Shown here: positions 1 through 4,534 of the stretch, in pieces | How the letters are laid out: the number at the start of each line of letters is the position of its first letter | Position numbering within the stretch: the stretch's first letter is position 1 | Source of the DNA: UBA4729 sp038231175 | GTDB lineage: Bacteria; Patescibacteriota; Saccharimonadia; Saccharimonadales; UBA4665 | Reading direction: 5' to 3' | Assembly: GCA_038231175.1 (NCBI GenBank) | Contig: JBBRLU010000034.1 | Location: 1-6,954 of the forward strand | Length of the DNA: 6,954 nt | The notes under the pieces: generated by a model | Seen by the model: only the letters and a program-made list of their open reading frames with translations | The model's database searches: none | What the model was told of the DNA's origin: nothing | Translations under genes and position numbers: made by a program

Positions 1-61
1 ATTGGGGTTAAGTCGTAACAAGGTATCCGTACGGGAACGTGCGGATGGATTACCTCCTTTC
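1..61 (+). rRNA. rrs: 16S ribosomal RNA, 3' end (partial, cut by left edge)
   Basis: The conserved tract AAGTCGTAACAAGGTA is followed by helix 45, whose nine-pair stem (ATCCGTACG / CGTGCGGAT) closes the GGAA tetraloop that is the usual target of the KsgA dimethylase. The anti-Shine-Dalgarno CCTCCTTT follows at about 53-60. The tail reads GGATTACCTCC where most bacteria have GGATCACCTCC. The exact mature 3' end, about 60-62, cannot be fixed from sequence. Helix 45 is fully paired, so the gene looks functional. Confidence 0.97.
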
Positions 62-256
62 TAGGGAGAAACTAGCAGAAAGCAGAGCAATCTCTTTCGA
101 GCTAGGTCGATCTTGGTAAAACGTAACATCAGATCTGACGTTTTACATTTCTCGAAGCTTCGGCCGAGAGACAAGATATCAGTTTCTGTACACCGAACTC
201 GACGTTGTTTGCACTATCCAGTTTTTAACCCTCTTCCTCGCGGAAGAGTAGTTAGT
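62..256 (+). other. Structured 16S trailer spacer, no gene
   Basis: No ORF or tRNA is seen. The spacer is rich in hairpins: CTAGC (72-76) with GCTAG (101-105), enclosing AGAG/CTCT; GTAAAACGT (116-124) with ACGTTTTAC (138-146); a stem at 148-171 capped by a C(TTCG)G tetraloop at 158-163; and CTCTTCC (231-237) with GGAAGAG (242-248). These are probably processing and folding elements of the 16S precursor. The 5' partner strand of any RNase III stem would lie left of the window. No boxA-like sequence was recognised. Confidence 0.6.
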
Positions 257-287
257 AAAAGAGCCCCCTGCGAGAGGGCTCTTTTTT
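257..287 (+). terminator. Intrinsic terminator ending the 16S transcript
   Basis: GAGCCC (261-266) pairs with GGGCTC (276-281), flanked by AAAA (257-260) and a run of six T that lengthens the stem and supplies the U tail. This is a classic rho-independent terminator. It sits before any tRNA or 23S, so the 16S is predicted to be a separate transcription unit. Confidence 0.85.
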
Positions 288-298
288 ATTGAGTGCTT

Positions 299-327
299 TT
301 GACATATGTACATATGTACACTATCAT
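299..327 (+). promoter_or_regulatory. vapBC promoter
   Basis: A perfect -35 box TTGACA (299-304), a 17-bp spacer and a -10 box TATCAT (322-327). The predicted first transcribed base is about 334, which is the A of the ATG that opens vapB. The message would therefore be leaderless. The promoter lies just after the 16S terminator, so the operon is transcribed on its own. Confidence 0.75.
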
Positions 328-339
328 ATACATATGATA
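302..339. promoter_or_regulatory. Palindromic operators for VapB(C)
   Basis: There are two symmetrical sites. The first holds two abutting ACATATGT palindromes (302-309, 310-317) and the 12-bp palindrome GTACATATGTAC (308-319), all between the -35 and -10 boxes. The second is a perfect inverted repeat, TATCATAT (322-329) and ATATGATA (332-339), with a 2-bp centre. It covers the -10 box and the start codon. Ribbon-helix-helix antitoxins typically bind such sites as dimers and repress their own operon. The assignment to VapB is by position. Confidence 0.65.
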
Positions 340-579
340 CGAATGCAGTTATATATACCTGAACCGCTGTATGCAGATATTAAACTGCGCGCTCAAAAAG
401 AAAAGCGTCCAGCTGCTGAACTGATCCGAGAAACACTTGAGAATGATGCCGTGCGAAAGCAGTTTATAGAGCAGAGCCAGAATAAAACTTGGGGAGAGCT
501 AGCTACGGAGTTAAATATGAGTGGTGGCCCAAAAGATCTATCCAGACGCCTAGACGATTATCTATATGGCGAAGACTGA
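334..579 (+). CDS. vapB: VapB-like ribbon-helix-helix antitoxin
   Basis: 81 aa if started at ATG 334. The next ATG, at 343, gives 78 aa and is the alternative. The N-terminal strand MQLYIPEPLY followed by helices up to about residue 38 (KLRAQKEKRPAAELIRETLE) has the pattern of a ribbon-helix-helix DNA-binding fold. The C-terminal tail PKDLSRRLDDYLYGED (66-81) resembles toxin-wrapping tails of VapB antitoxins. An upstream TTG at 289 is open in frame, but it lies before the promoter and is unlikely. The -10 box ends 6 bp before ATG 334, predicting a leaderless message. The 3' end overlaps vapC by 14 bp, as expected for a coupled antitoxin-toxin pair. Family knowledge: VapB neutralises VapC and represses the operon. 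Base composition is visibly AT-richer than in the genes further right, which suggests acquisition by transfer. Confidence 0.85.
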   Translation: MIRMQLYIPEPLYADIKLRAQKEKRPAAELIRETLENDAVRKQFIEQSQNKTWGELATELNMSGGPKDLSRRLDDYLYGED

Positions 580-985
580 AGCAATACTCGACTCCAGCGT
601 AGTTGTCGCCGTGCTTAAAATTGACGATGCTGACCACCATAAAGCCGTGGCGTTGTTGGATAAGAGCACGGTTGATAAAAAAATACATTTACTTTTGCCA
701 GCCGAAGTCTTGGCGGAAAGTTTAAATGTTATTGGCAAAAAATTAGGCAAACAGCAGGCCTATAATGCTGGTAATGTTTTGACTCAACAAATAAGTTTAG
801 GAAAAATACAGCTAATCACTAGTTCTGTACAATTGACGATGCAGGCGCTGAGCATTCAGATAGTGGCGACCGGCAACCCCTCCTTTATCGATGCGCTAGT
901 CATGGCTTATGCCGAGTCGCGTAAAACTTCCCTCATTTTAGGTTTTGATAGCTGCTTCCATAAAAATGGCTTTTCACTGCCATGA
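566..985 (+). CDS. vapC: VapC-like PIN-domain ribonuclease toxin
   Basis: 139 aa, a normal length for VapC toxins. The four acidic positions of a PIN nuclease are visible: D9 in ILDSSVVVAVL, E51 in EVLAESLNVIG (E47 is also nearby), D109 in SFIDALVMAYA and D128 in LILGFDSCF. They would bind the divalent metal, so the toxin looks intact. Known VapC toxins cut RNA, often initiator tRNA, other tRNAs or 23S rRNA loops; the target here cannot be read from sequence. The ATG lies inside the end of vapB with no Shine-Dalgarno, so translation is probably coupled to vapB. There is no terminator directly after it, so readthrough into the tRNA pair is possible. Codons such as AAA, TTA and ATA are frequent, as in vapB. 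Confidence 0.9.
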   Translation: MAKTEAILDSSVVVAVLKIDDADHHKAVALLDKSTVDKKIHLLLPAEVLAESLNVIGKKLGKQQAYNAGNVLTQQISLGKIQLITSSVQLTMQALSIQIVATGNPSFIDALVMAYAESRKTSLILGFDSCFHKNGFSLP

Positions 986-988
986 CCC

Positions 989-1017
989 TTGTTTTACGGG
1001 GGTAACTGGGGTAAAAT
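989..1017 (+). promoter_or_regulatory. Promoter of the tRNA-Ala/tRNA-Ile unit
   Basis: A -35-like TTGTTT (989-994), a 17-bp spacer and a -10 TAAAAT (1012-1017). Transcription would start near 1024, about 24 bases before tRNA-Ala. The spacer holds a direct repeat GGGGTAA (999-1005 and 1008-1014, period 9) that could be a binding site or chance. Confidence 0.55.
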
Positions 1018-1047
1018 ACTTCGGTAGCTTAAAACATTTCGCAGTCT

Positions 1048-1124
1048 GGGGACATAGCTCAGTTGGCTAGAGCACCTGCTTTGCAAGCAGGGGGTCCAGG
1101 GTTCGAGTCCCTGTGTCTCCACCA
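1048..1124 (+). tRNA. tRNA-Ala(TGC)
   Basis: Acceptor stem GGGGACA (1048-1054) pairs with TGTCTCC (1114-1120), followed by discriminator A and an encoded CCA (1122-1124). The anticodon stem CCTGC/GCAGG encloses loop TTTGCAA with anticodon TGC at 1082-1084. The D arm (AGCTCAGTTGGCTAGAGC) and T loop (GTTCGAGTC) are normal. The adjacent Ala/Ile pair is typical of a 16S-23S spacer. Confidence 0.97.
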
Positions 1125-1143
1125 TAACTGCGCCCCGCGGCGC

Positions 1144-1220
1144 GGGCGATTAGCTCAGCTGGTTAGAGCGCGTCACTGATAATGACGAGGTCGGAGGTTC
1201 GAGTCCCTCATCGCCCACCA
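1144..1220 (+). tRNA. tRNA-Ile(GAT)
   Basis: Acceptor GGGCGAT (1144-1150) pairs with ATCGCCC (1210-1216), followed by discriminator A and an encoded CCA (1218-1220). The anticodon stem CGTCA/TGACG encloses loop CTGATAA with anticodon GAT (1178-1180). It is 19 bp downstream of tRNA-Ala, in the order Ala then Ile, the reverse of the commonest order. Its last 16 bases before the terminal A recur at 1382-1397. Confidence 0.97.
1204..1219 (+). repeat. 16-bp direct repeat, copy 1 (tRNA-Ile 3' end)
   Basis: TCCCTCATCGCCCACC inside the T-arm and acceptor of tRNA-Ile. It is identical to 1382-1397. Integrases often use tRNA 3' ends as attachment sites and leave such a direct repeat. Confidence 0.8.
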
Positions 1221-1257
1221 AAATTAAATACCCTGCGCAGGCAGGGTTTTTAATTTT
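1221..1257 (+). terminator. Terminator after the tRNA pair (symmetrical)
   Basis: CCCTGC (1231-1236) pairs with GCAGGG (1241-1246) around loop GCAG. An outer AAATTAA (1221-1227) pairs with TTAATTT (1250-1256). T-rich on one side and A-rich on the other, it could work in both directions. It starts directly after the CCA. Confidence 0.85.
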
Positions 1258-1260
1258 GCT

Positions 1261-1433
1261 AGCAATGTGGGGCCGAAGCTCGGGAGTGAGCGCAGCCAAC
1301 GGGAGGTTCGGCAGAACGAGGACGCGCGCAGCTGCTGGCAGCGAGCCCGCCGCAGTGGCGGAGGGCAGTGCAACAAAGCAATCCCTCATCGCCCACCGCA
1401 AGCTGCTACTGGCCAAGCGCAAGCGGGATTGCT
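1261..1433. other. GC-rich, hairpin-rich non-coding element
   Basis: No convincing gene. Four stems are readable: GCCGAA (1272-1277) with TTCGGC (1307-1312), extended by CTC/GAG across a mismatch; GCTG (1331-1334) with CAGC (1339-1342); CCGCC (1347-1351) with GGCGG (1357-1361); and AGCAATCCC (1377-1385) with GGGATTGCT (1425-1433). The patch starts with AGCAAT and ends with ATTGCT, a possible short terminal inverted repeat. It could be a structured RNA, a small non-autonomous element or an integration remnant. Short ORFs across it on both strands have no recognisable protein character. Confidence 0.45.
1382..1397 (+). repeat. 16-bp direct repeat, copy 2
   Basis: Exact copy of TCCCTCATCGCCCACC, 178 bp from copy 1 and not part of a tRNA: no T-loop GTTCGAG precedes it. 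It is compatible with an att scar or a decayed tRNA fragment. No integrase gene is present in the window. Confidence 0.75.
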
Positions 1434-1438
1434 ATGCT
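1410..1438 (+). promoter_or_regulatory. Probable promoter of the EamA transporter gene
   Basis: TGGCCA (1410-1415, 4 of 6 matches to the -35 consensus), a 17-bp spacer ending in an extended -10 TG at 1430-1431, then TATGCT (1433-1438). The predicted start base is 1445, exactly the A of the ATG. It overlaps the right arm of the last hairpin of the preceding element. Confidence 0.45.
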
Positions 1439-1444
1439 TAGGGC

Positions 1445-2326
1445 ATGTGGTTTTACCTGGCCTTGTTGTCGGCCTTTTTTGGGGCTTGTAGTAATATGGC
1501 TCGTCGAACCCACGGCTCGTTGGCCCAGCCAGCCGAGTTGTCGTGGTGGACAGGGTTGTTCGGCTTTCCGTTAGGGATCGGGCTGCTGCTAATTGGGCCG
1601 CGGCCGCTGTACACCAGTTATGGCTTTATTTTGCCGGTCATTGTCAGTGGCATCATGAACACGGTCGCTGGAACGTTACAGTTTCGAGCTTATTCAAAAG
1701 CTGATGCCTCGGTGGTGAGCCCGATTGCTAATCTGATGCCGGTACTGCTGATTGGTACCTCGTTCCTACTGCTGGGCATCTTGCCGGGATGGGGTGGCTT
1801 TGTAGGCATTTTGTTTATTGTGGCCGGCGTCTATTACTCGAGTGTTAGCGGCAAGCACCAGCTGCTGCACCCTCTCAAGCAGCTGTTCCACAACAAGGGT
1901 TCACGGGCCATGCTCGGTACTGTGCTGATCTGGTCGTTTACGACTATTCTGGCCAAAGTATCGCTGCGCTCGGCAACGCCGGCTTTAGTGATGATTGCCC
2001 AGCTAGCGGTGTCGCTAATCTGTTTATCGGTTTATTTATTACTGCAGCCGCGAAAAAAACGCTTACGCCACGGCGAGAAGGTAATTCGGACCTGGGGTTG
2101 GCACATCCTGGCTATCTCGGTCTTTGCGACGCTCGCGGTATTCTTCCAGTATCAGGCAATTTCGATGGTAGCTAACCCCAGCTATGTTTTGGCGGTCAAG
2201 CGGGTCGACGTCTTAATTACCATCTTGTTCGCCGGCTTTTTCTTGCGCGAAAAGCATATTCTAAAACGCTTTGAAGGTTCGCTGATAGCCTTGGTCGGCA
2301 TCGTCATCATCTATATTTTTAAGTAA
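1445..2326 (+). CDS. EamA/DMT-family ten-helix membrane transporter
   Basis: 293 aa. Ten hydrophobic segments can be marked at about 2-20, 32-52, 60-78, 89-110, 114-131, 153-172, 178-200, 218-236, 244-266 and 274-292, in two halves as in drug/metabolite transporter proteins. The family exports or imports small metabolites across the cytoplasmic membrane; the substrate cannot be told. The second half keeps the family's charged turn (FFLREKHILKRFEG, E269). The matching spot in the first half (LLLGILPGWGGF, 108-119) lacks the usual Glu. An in-frame TAG lies two codons before ATG 1445, so this is the most upstream start possible. No Shine-Dalgarno is suitably spaced; the -10 box sits 6 bp away, suggesting a leaderless message. 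The gene ends 3 bp from the convergent gene's stop. Confidence 0.88.
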   Translation: MWFYLALLSAFFGACSNMARRTHGSLAQPAELSWWTGLFGFPLGIGLLLIGPRPLYTSYGFILPVIVSGIMNTVAGTLQFRAYSKADASVVSPIANLMPVLLIGTSFLLLGILPGWGGFVGILFIVAGVYYSSVSGKHQLLHPLKQLFHNKGSRAMLGTVLIWSFTTILAKVSLRSATPALVMIAQLAVSLICLSVYLLLQPRKKRLRHGEKVIRTWGWHILAISVFATLAVFFQYQAISMVANPSYVLAVKRVDVLITILFAGFFLREKHILKRFEGSLIALVGIVIIYIFK

Positions 2327-2329
2327 TTA

Positions 2330-2782
2330 TTAGCTGAGCAGTTGTTGCAGCTCCAGATCTAAGTTGACTTCTTGGACCGGCTGGTCCGCTAGAGCGAGCA
2401 ATTCGTCGGCTAGATCTGGCGTAATATCAAGCAGCATACGAGGGAAGACGCCGGCTAGTGACGGCGCTTCGATTATTTCACGAGTAGCATCGGCGCCAGC
2501 ACTAATGTCAGGGTCGATAGCGAGGTGGGCTAGCCCGCAGTGAAGCGAGTAGGCGGCCTCTTTCCAGACGGCTTCACCAGCCAGGCGGCCAAGCCGCAGC
2601 CGTACGAAGAGTCGATCGTCTTGAATCTCGATATCTTTGGGCTGTAAATGGAGCGCGTCGCTGATAGCCGTCGCTTCTAGGAGGCCGTAAGGCCGGTCCA
2701 TAAAGGGCGTGAGGCGAGCTATGACGGTGTAATCGTCATAGGGTAAATTTGGCTTTTGCCGGGTAAATCGTTTTTCTGACAT
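2330..2782 (-). CDS. Hypothetical protein, 150 aa, cytoplasmic
   Basis: I do not recognise a family. The protein has no membrane segment or signal peptide. A basic start (MSEKRFTRQKP) leads to an acidic remainder with many Asp, Glu and Leu. Segments 17-30 and 50-66 look like beta strands or mixed fold (DIEIQDDRLFVRLRLGRL), and the C-terminus (ITPDLADELLALADQ onward) looks helical and leucine-rich. The ATG is preceded on the minus strand by AGGA about 10 bases upstream and a TATAAT (plus-strand 2806-2811), so it has plausible start signals and its own promoter. It converges with the transporter with a 3-bp gap and no room for a terminator between them. A real gene seems likely from its length, start signals and lack of any competing frame. 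Confidence 0.7.
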   Translation of the reverse strand: MSEKRFTRQKPNLPYDDYTVIARLTPFMDRPYGLLEATAISDALHLQPKDIEIQDDRLFVRLRLGRLAGEAVWKEAAYSLHCGLAHLAIDPDISAGADATREIIEAPSLAGVFPRMLLDITPDLADELLALADQPVQEVNLDLELQQLLS

Positions 2783-2805
2783 GTTTGTGTTCCTGCTTAC
2801 GCTTA

Positions 2806-2811
2806 ATTATA
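2806..2811 (-). promoter_or_regulatory. -10 box of the 150-aa gene
   Basis: TATAAT on the minus strand. Transcription would begin near 2799, leaving a leader of about 17 bases that contains the AGGA at 2791-2794. No good -35 box is seen at the expected spacing. Confidence 0.4.
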
Positions 2812-2867
2812 AGCCTGCTGTACAAGTGATATTGCGCACACGGAGAACGGTCGGGCTTTTTGCGGTA

Positions 2868-2888
2868 GGGCCCGGTGAGGGGCCCGGT
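2868..2888. repeat. Short GC direct repeat with dyad symmetry
   Basis: GGGCCCGGT occurs at 2868-2876 and 2880-2888 (period 12), just after the 63-aa gene on the minus strand. GGGCCC is self-complementary, so the two copies can pair into a stem. No U tract follows on either strand, so a classic terminator is not supported. Confidence 0.5.
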
Positions 2889-2895
2889 AGGGCGT

Positions 2896-3087
2896 TCAGG
2901 GGGAAGGAACGAGAGTGGTCTGGACGGTATTGGCGGCGGTAGCCGTAGTGGCGGACGCCGGGGTTTGGAAACTGGCCGGATGGCTGGCGCTGTAACCAGC
3001 GACCAGTAATATGAATAATACGGCGGTGGCCGCTTGGCGCATGACGCGCGCTAGGCTGAAGCTAAGGTCGGCTGTGGCTGTGGTCAT
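2896..3087 (-). CDS. Small secreted or membrane-anchored peptide, 63 aa
   Basis: No family recognised. Residues 1-18 are polar with Arg14 and Arg17. A hydrophobic segment follows (about 19-35, ATAVLFILLVAGYSAS), then a Pro/Thr/Ala-rich tail of low complexity (36-63). This is the layout of a signal peptide or signal anchor with a short extracytoplasmic tail. VAGY sits where a lipobox would have VAGC, but the Cys is absent, so lipidation is not expected. AGGAG lies 5 bases before the ATG on the minus strand, the best Shine-Dalgarno in the window, which is the main reason for calling it. It is divergent from the 273-aa exported protein gene, sharing a 192-bp intergenic region. The Ala/Thr-rich tail could also arise by chance in GC-rich DNA, so confidence is moderate. 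Confidence 0.55.
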   Translation of the reverse strand: MTTATADLSFSLARVMRQAATAVLFILLVAGYSASHPASFQTPASATTATAANTVQTTLVPSP

Positions 3088-3243
3088 ACGTACTCCTGTG
3101 TGCCATCAGCTTAGACGGGCCGGGGCTGATGCGCTATTGAAATTCTTACAATGAACTCATTAATAATAATTATTGCGTAGTTAATAAGTCTACGATAGGC
3201 GTCGCTATAAGCTGTTAACCGGCTGATTCTTAGCAGCTTGGAT

Positions 3244-3269
3244 ACAAGGCTTATTCGGGATGGTATAAT
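3244..3269 (+). promoter_or_regulatory. Extended -10 promoter of the 273-aa gene
   Basis: TGG followed by a consensus TATAAT (3264-3269), an extended -10 element. The -35 is weak: GATACA at 3241-3246 has 3 of 6 matches at 17-bp spacing, and TTGGAT at 3238 is 20 bp away. Transcription would start about 3275-3277, leaving at most about five bases before ATG 3280. Confidence 0.65.
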
Positions 3270-3279
3270 CATAAACAAT

Positions 3280-4101
3280 ATGTATGGTCCATACCGCCTA
3301 TACGTTGTCCTACCCTTGTTCGTGATCGGGTTGGTTCTTGGTGGCAGCGGGCTGGCGCTGGCTGCTTCGGCCAACATCTCGCACGCCTATCAATCGTCAA
3401 CCACCTTTCCGAGCGGTTTCTTAGTGAGCCTGGACGCCGCCAAGGATAACAATATCTTGGCGGCCAACAGCGCTACCAGTAACCGGTTGGTCGGCGTAGT
3501 CGTCGAGGCTAACGACTCCTTAGTGGCCATCGACTCGGCTTCGAGCTTGGTCCAGGTGGCCACCAGCGGTGTCGCCGAAGTACTCGTGAGCGATGTCAAC
3601 GGTACCATCAAGAGCGGCGACCAGGTGGCGGTGTCGCCCTTCAGTGGAATCGGCATGAAGTCCGAACCTGGCGCCCGCCTGATCGGCTTGGCCCAGTCGT
3701 CGCTAAATAGTCGAGAATCAGGGGCCGTTTCGAAAGCGGTGGCCGACAAAGACGGCAAGCAGCAGACGCTCAAAGTTGGTTTCGTCCGGGTCAGTATCGC
3801 CATCGGTACGGCGCCGGTTGCCGGGGCCGAGGCGCAACAGAGCTCGCTGCAGCAGGCGGCTAAGATGCTGACCGGCCATAACGTGTCGACGGCTCGGATC
3901 GTGGTCAGTAGCGTCATCGCCGTCATCGCCATCATCGCCTTAGTGACGCTCATCTACACTTCGATCTATGGGACGCTGATCGCTATTGGCCGCAATCCGT
4001 TGGCCAGGGGGTCGATTTTCCAGGCGTTGTTCTCGATCATCGGGCTGGTGGTGTTGACGGCTAGCGTCGCCATGGCAACCATCTATCTGATTATTCGGTA
4101 A
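3280..4101 (+). CDS. Exported membrane protein with beta-rich domain and c-subunit-like helical hairpin
   Basis: 273 aa from ATG 3280. A TTG at 3238 is in frame but lies before the promoter. A signal peptide or anchor spans residues 7-31, with a possible cleavage after ASA (29-31). Residues 40-175 are beta-rich and Gly/Val/Ser-rich. They include IKSGDQVAVSPFSGIGMKS (110-128) and RLIGLA (133-138), a pattern I associate with small beta domains in phage-tail-like and Patescibacteria surface proteins. A Gln/Ala-rich linker (184-197) leads to two membrane helices (206-226 and about 250-271). The loop AIGRNPLARGSI (235-246) joins them and resembles the polar loop of ATP synthase subunit c. No Glu or Asp is present in the second helix, so proton transport is not expected. 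It probably faces outward with its beta domain. It lies upstream of the giant surface protein gene and may act with it. No known function. Confidence 0.85.
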   Translation: MYGPYRLYVVLPLFVIGLVLGGSGLALAASANISHAYQSSTTFPSGFLVSLDAAKDNNILAANSATSNRLVGVVVEANDSLVAIDSASSLVQVATSGVAEVLVSDVNGTIKSGDQVAVSPFSGIGMKSEPGARLIGLAQSSLNSRESGAVSKAVADKDGKQQTLKVGFVRVSIAIGTAPVAGAEAQQSSLQQAAKMLTGHNVSTARIVVSSVIAVIAIIALVTLIYTSIYGTLIAIGRNPLARGSIFQALFSIIGLVVLTASVAMATIYLIIR

Positions 4102-4182
4102 GGTTTTTGGCGGGCGCGACGCTGTGGGCCGCTGGGCCGCGGCGTTGGGCTGGGCCGTGGCTGGGCTGGGTCGTGGCTTAGT

Positions 4183-4218
4183 CTACCCTGTGCCGTATTC
4201 GAGGTAGTGTCTTTTTTT
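4183..4218 (+). terminator. Possible weak terminator after the 273-aa gene
   Basis: CTACC (4183-4187) can pair with GGTAG (4203-4207), followed four bases later by seven T (4212-4218). The stem is only five pairs with a 15-base loop, so the call rests mostly on the T run and its position after the gene. Confidence 0.35.
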
Positions 4219-4487
4219 GGACAATCGGCTATTTTGTAAGGTGTTGTCAGGTGGCTATTGTCCGGAAAATGGCACAACTTGGAAATGGCTGCCAGCGGTC
4301 TGCCCGGTAGCGTGTCGGTAGCCCTGGTGCTAGCCAGCGAATCGGCACTGTAAACTATATCTTTATGCAAAAACAGGGCGCTGTGGACGGCAAATGAATC
4401 AGCCGGTTTGCGGCTAAAACATTTTGTATTCTTTACTATATTACCTAAATTATGTACTCACGTATTAATTAACAGATATAGAATAGC

Positions 4488-4516
4488 TTGCAGCGTAAGC
4501 GTAATGGGTGTATTAT
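4488..4516 (+). promoter_or_regulatory. Promoter of the giant surface protein gene
   Basis: TTGCAG (4488-4493), a 17-bp spacer and TATTAT (4511-4516), in an AT-rich tract. The predicted start is near 4523, giving a leader of about 74 bases. It is the only clear promoter in the window followed by a long leader. Confidence 0.6.
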
Positions 4517-4534
4517 CTAAATACGGCAAAATCT

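Noticed and set aside
503..750. Minus-strand frames opposite vapB/vapC
   Set aside because: Antisense to a well-supported toxin-antitoxin pair, with no promoter or ribosome site.
1150..1422. 90-codon minus-strand frame containing GDEGLEPPTSSL
   Set aside because: It runs antisense through tRNA-Ile. This peptide string is a well-known artefact of reading tRNA genes backwards.
1256..1574. Overlapping plus-strand frames at 1256-1441, 1267-1491 and 1368-1574
   Set aside because: They cover the hairpin-rich patch or the start of the transporter in other frames, with no start signals and low-complexity Arg/Ala content.
2860..2900. Possible terminator made from the GGGCCC repeats
   Set aside because: A stem can form, but no U tract follows on either strand.
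3390..3953. 187-codon minus-strand frame
   Set aside because: Lies opposite the 273-aa exported protein, which has a promoter, signal peptide and membrane helices. The reverse frame is a compositional shadow.
4230..4310. Short frame reading GGYCPENGTTWKW, reminiscent of pilin C-termini
   Set aside because: It closes at a stop after a few codons and has no N-terminal helix or start nearby. Too short to separate from chance.
4083..4370. 95-codon minus-strand frame after the 273-aa gene
   Set aside because: It antisenses the G-rich tract, giving Pro/Arg-rich low complexity, overlaps the end of a real gene and lacks start signals.
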